Translations under genes and position numbers: made by a program
In this document: positions 15,038 through 16,491 of the stretch, piece after piece
Position numbering within the stretch: position 1 is the stretch's first letter
Layout: every line of letters begins with the position of its first letter
Assembly (NCBI GenBank): GCA_937927975.1
Contig: CALEZT010000199.1
Coordinates: 1-16,491, forward strand
Direction of reading: 5' to 3'
Length of the DNA: 16,491 bases
Source of the DNA: an uncultured Phycisphaerales bacterium
Lineage (GTDB): Bacteria; Planctomycetota; Phycisphaerae; Sedimentisphaerales; Anaerobacaceae
The notes under the pieces: generated by a model
Databases searched by the model: none
What the model saw: only the letters and a program-made list of their open reading frames with translations
What the model was told of the DNA's origin: nothing

Positions 15038-15228
15038 ATATCAGAATCCTATTGATCATTGAAACCAAAGGCATCTTGCGAGCGGAATTGGATATCTGGA
15101 CATACCGCGCTTCGGCGATTCTCCTGAGAGCAAATGCCAAAGACCTCCAAACAAGTGCGGTCAAAAACACCGCGACTTGCTCAGAATTCTCCAACACAAT
15201 CAAGCCTTAATACCCTTATGCTCGCGGC

Positions 15229-15276
15229 GAAAGAAACAGTCTCGAGATGTCCCTGAACACTCAAAGACATCCCGAG
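15229..15276 (-). terminator. Terminator-like hairpin downstream of the PEP-CTERM-like gene
   Basis: On the minus strand CTCGGGATGTC (15276-15266) pairs with GACATCTCGAG (15251-15241). All 11 positions pair if one G-U wobble is allowed; the loop is 14 nt. The stem is followed by ACTGTTTCTTT, an imperfect U-rich tail. It lies about 100 nt after the PEP-CTERM-like stop codon. On the plus strand the wobble becomes an A-C mismatch, which favours minus-strand function. Confidence 0.45.
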
Positions 15277-15374
15277 TTGATCACGATCAGACGGTCGGTC
15301 GCATCGCATGCACAGAAGAACCATCAGAGGTGTCACCCCGAATACCAACATATGCATGCAGTTACTGTCATCGG

Positions 15375-16019
15375 TCACTCTTCCCGGTGGCGTCTGGCCG
15401 AGTACATCCTGACCAAACCGACCCCAAACAAACCCAAGCCCAATGCACCCGGAACGGGTATCACGTTGGTGGTTACGGAAACAGCATCCACAACCAGAAT
15501 GCCTCGTAAGGAAATCTCGATCAGATCTCCATAGCCTTCATTCAGTCCCGCCATCAGGGGCTCACCGTTCTCTGGGTCCAGAAGACTAATCACCACGCTA
15601 TCCATACCATTGAGATTCACTGAGAAATCGAAAGACAACACCGAGGTGGTCGGGAGCGAGAAATCCCGGAAGGTAATCGTCGACAGATATAGCGGATCCT
15701 CTGCAACCATAAGCACTTGGGTCCCACCGTCAATCGTCCCAGGCACGACCATCACACTCCCAGGGTTCAATGAGTCATCAAAGCCCTGGAGGGTGCCATC
15801 TTCAAAGTCAAACACCTCGGCGCCGGAAACCACATTGTCAAGCCACACCCACGAATCGCCATAGGGTTCCGACATACTGTACAACTGCACTTCCATCTGG
15901 AATGGAGTGGCTATGCCGGAGATGTCGACATCCACACTTCCCGAAAATCCGGCCGACGCAGCCGACGAACCCACTACCACCACCATAACAGCAGCAAGCA
16001 CATGACTAATCATCTTCAT
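15375..16019 (-). CDS. Small secreted protein with PEP-CTERM-like sorting tail
   Basis: 214 aa. Start at the ATG at 16019, because GGAGGAG at 16033-16027 ends 7 nt upstream; the in-frame TTG at 16034 overlaps that site and is rejected. Residues 1-23 are a clear Sec signal peptide (MKMISHVLAAVMVVVVG, cleavage after ASA). The mature part is beta-rich, with FDFEDGTLQGF (70-80) typical of carbohydrate-binding-like or choice-of-anchor modules. The last 27 residues are IPVPGALGLGLFGVGLV followed by RMYSARRHREE. This is the planctomycete VPxPGA variant of PEP-CTERM: proline motif, hydrophobic helix, basic end. That predicts processing and anchoring by an exosortase-like enzyme encoded elsewhere. The ligand is unknown. 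A terminator-like hairpin follows, and another gene lies 77 bp upstream on the same strand. Confidence 0.82.
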   Translation of the reverse strand: MKMISHVLAAVMVVVVGSSAASAGFSGSVDVDISGIATPFQMEVQLYSMSEPYGDSWVWLDNVVSGAEVFDFEDGTLQGFDDSLNPGSVMVVPGTIDGGTQVLMVAEDPLYLSTITFRDFSLPTTSVLSFDFSVNLNGMDSVVISLLDPENGEPLMAGLNEGYGDLIEISLRGILVVDAVSVTTNVIPVPGALGLGLFGVGLVRMYSARRHREE

Positions 16020-16026
16020 AAGACTC

Positions 16027-16033
16027 TCCTCCA
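16027..16033 (-). promoter_or_regulatory. Shine-Dalgarno that sets the PEP-CTERM-like gene start
   Basis: GGAGGAG on the minus strand, 7 nt before the ATG at 16019. It decides against the upstream TTG at 16034 and the ATG at 16013. Confidence 0.75.
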
Positions 16034-16096
16034 AAACCTCTCACCAAAACAATGTTCTTGTCGCGTCCAGGAATCCGTCCCACTCAAGACACTCCA

Positions 16097-16491
16097 TCAG
16101 ACAACTCCGAAGACAAAGGGGTCGAAAACAAACCGTCTGCGATAGGGGTTACTGAAATACACTCGAACCTTGACAACCTCACCCGGCGAAAGCACACCAT
16201 CCCCCAGTCTGCTCGACAGATTGATGAATGGAAGACCGCTCTTCGTCGTTCCGTCAGCACCAACCAGATCCACCGCAGGATCGCTGATTCCACCGATCGC
16301 CAGCAACAGAGGCCCCGTGATAGCCACCGTCGAAGTATTCCGGATTGTCATCTCAATACTGGCTTGACCGGTCCGGCGATCAAACAGCATTGAACTGCCG
16401 GAGATACTCAACCGGTCATTGATCATCGCAGGTTGTACATCCGTCACCGCAATCGACAACGAGGCCGTCGCGTCCGGAGTCGTACCCACCG
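16097..16491 (-). CDS. C-terminal part of a protein continuing beyond the window
   Basis: About 131 residues are visible and the frame is open to the window edge. The GTG at 16489 is probably an internal valine, since no ribosome site can be seen before it. The sequence is a beta-sandwich-like domain. IEMTIRNTSTVAITGPLLLA, then a conserved-looking GLPFINLSSRLGDGVLSPGE and VKVRVYFSNPYRRRFVFDP, resemble a C-terminal domain seen on many secreted bacterial proteins (N-T-S..i.GPl.l.i; L.PG....v.v.F.Np). The protein is therefore probably extracellular; its main function lies outside the window. Its stop is 77 bp upstream of the PEP-CTERM-like start, so the two could be co-transcribed. Confidence 0.7.
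   Translation of the reverse strand, partial: VGTTPDATASLSIAVTDVQPAMINDRLSISGSSMLFDRRTGQASIEMTIRNTSTVAITGPLLLAIGGISDPAVDLVGADGTTKSGLPFINLSSRLGDGVLSPGEVVKVRVYFSNPYRRRFVFDPFVFGVV

Larger units (their letters stand above)
14788..15374. other. 587-bp gene-free region with inverted repeats
   Basis: No open frame here shows family character or a good ribosome site. It must contain the promoter of the GAF-HlyD operon, but I see no convincing -35/-10 pair. It contains a 144-bp segment bounded by 14-bp inverted repeats (14894-15037), the small palindrome ACGTACGT at 14862-14869, and a terminator-like hairpin downstream of the PEP-CTERM-like gene (15229-15276). Confidence 0.7.

Noticed and set aside
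1..16491. tRNA or rRNA genes
   Set aside because: No cloverleaf-like segment or conserved rRNA stretch was recognised on either strand by eye; a covariance-model scan was not possible.

Overview
The window looks like chromosomal DNA from a planctomycete, most plausibly of the Phycisphaerae type. The main evidence is a giant surface protein with an N-terminal LEPRxLL motif, a small secreted protein with a VPxPGA / arginine-rich PEP-CTERM-like tail, and a GAF-HlyD / PqqD-M50-HlyD / short-SecA gene trio of a kind I associate with this phylum. The assignment rests on domain recognition only; no database search was run.

Layout. (1) 6-5605, minus strand: one very large exported protein gene. It carries LEPRxLL, a metzincin-type zinc site HEVGHLLGYAH, two successive CSLREA / right-handed beta-helix / choice-of-anchor-Q units with 11 and 12 coils, then CARDB-like, PPC-like and IPT-like domains. 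Its reading frame breaks in a run of nine G at 293-301, and a plausible further domain continues out of frame to position 6. (2) 5606-5955: divergent promoter region with a perfect 8-4-8 palindrome overlapping the predicted -35 box of the giant gene. (3) 5956-8650, plus strand: two-gene operon for a periplasmic HlyD-type adaptor and a TolC-family outer-membrane lipoprotein. (4) 8679-14787, minus strand, convergent with (3): GAF-TM-HlyD protein, then PqqD-like/M50/HlyD membrane protein, then a short SecA paralog lacking the helical-wing and two-helix-finger half. The last two genes are 1 nt apart. (5) 14788-15374: 587 bp without a gene, with a 14-bp inverted repeat bounding 144 bp and a terminator-like hairpin. 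(6) 15375-16019, minus: PEP-CTERM-like secreted protein. (7) 16097-16491, minus: C-terminal end of a gene running off the window.

Reading as a system. Parts 3 and 4 together hold an outer-membrane channel, three HlyD-like adaptors, a membrane zinc protease with an intact active site, a SecA-like ATPase and a GAF sensor module, but no ABC (HlyB-like) or RND pump. The giant protein lies divergently next to the adaptor/channel operon and has no recognisable Sec signal peptide. I infer a candidate planctomycete export pathway in which the SecA-like ATPase and the M50-HlyD protein replace the usual inner-membrane pump, with the LEPRxLL protein as a likely cargo. That is a hypothesis from gene content and layout, not an established function.
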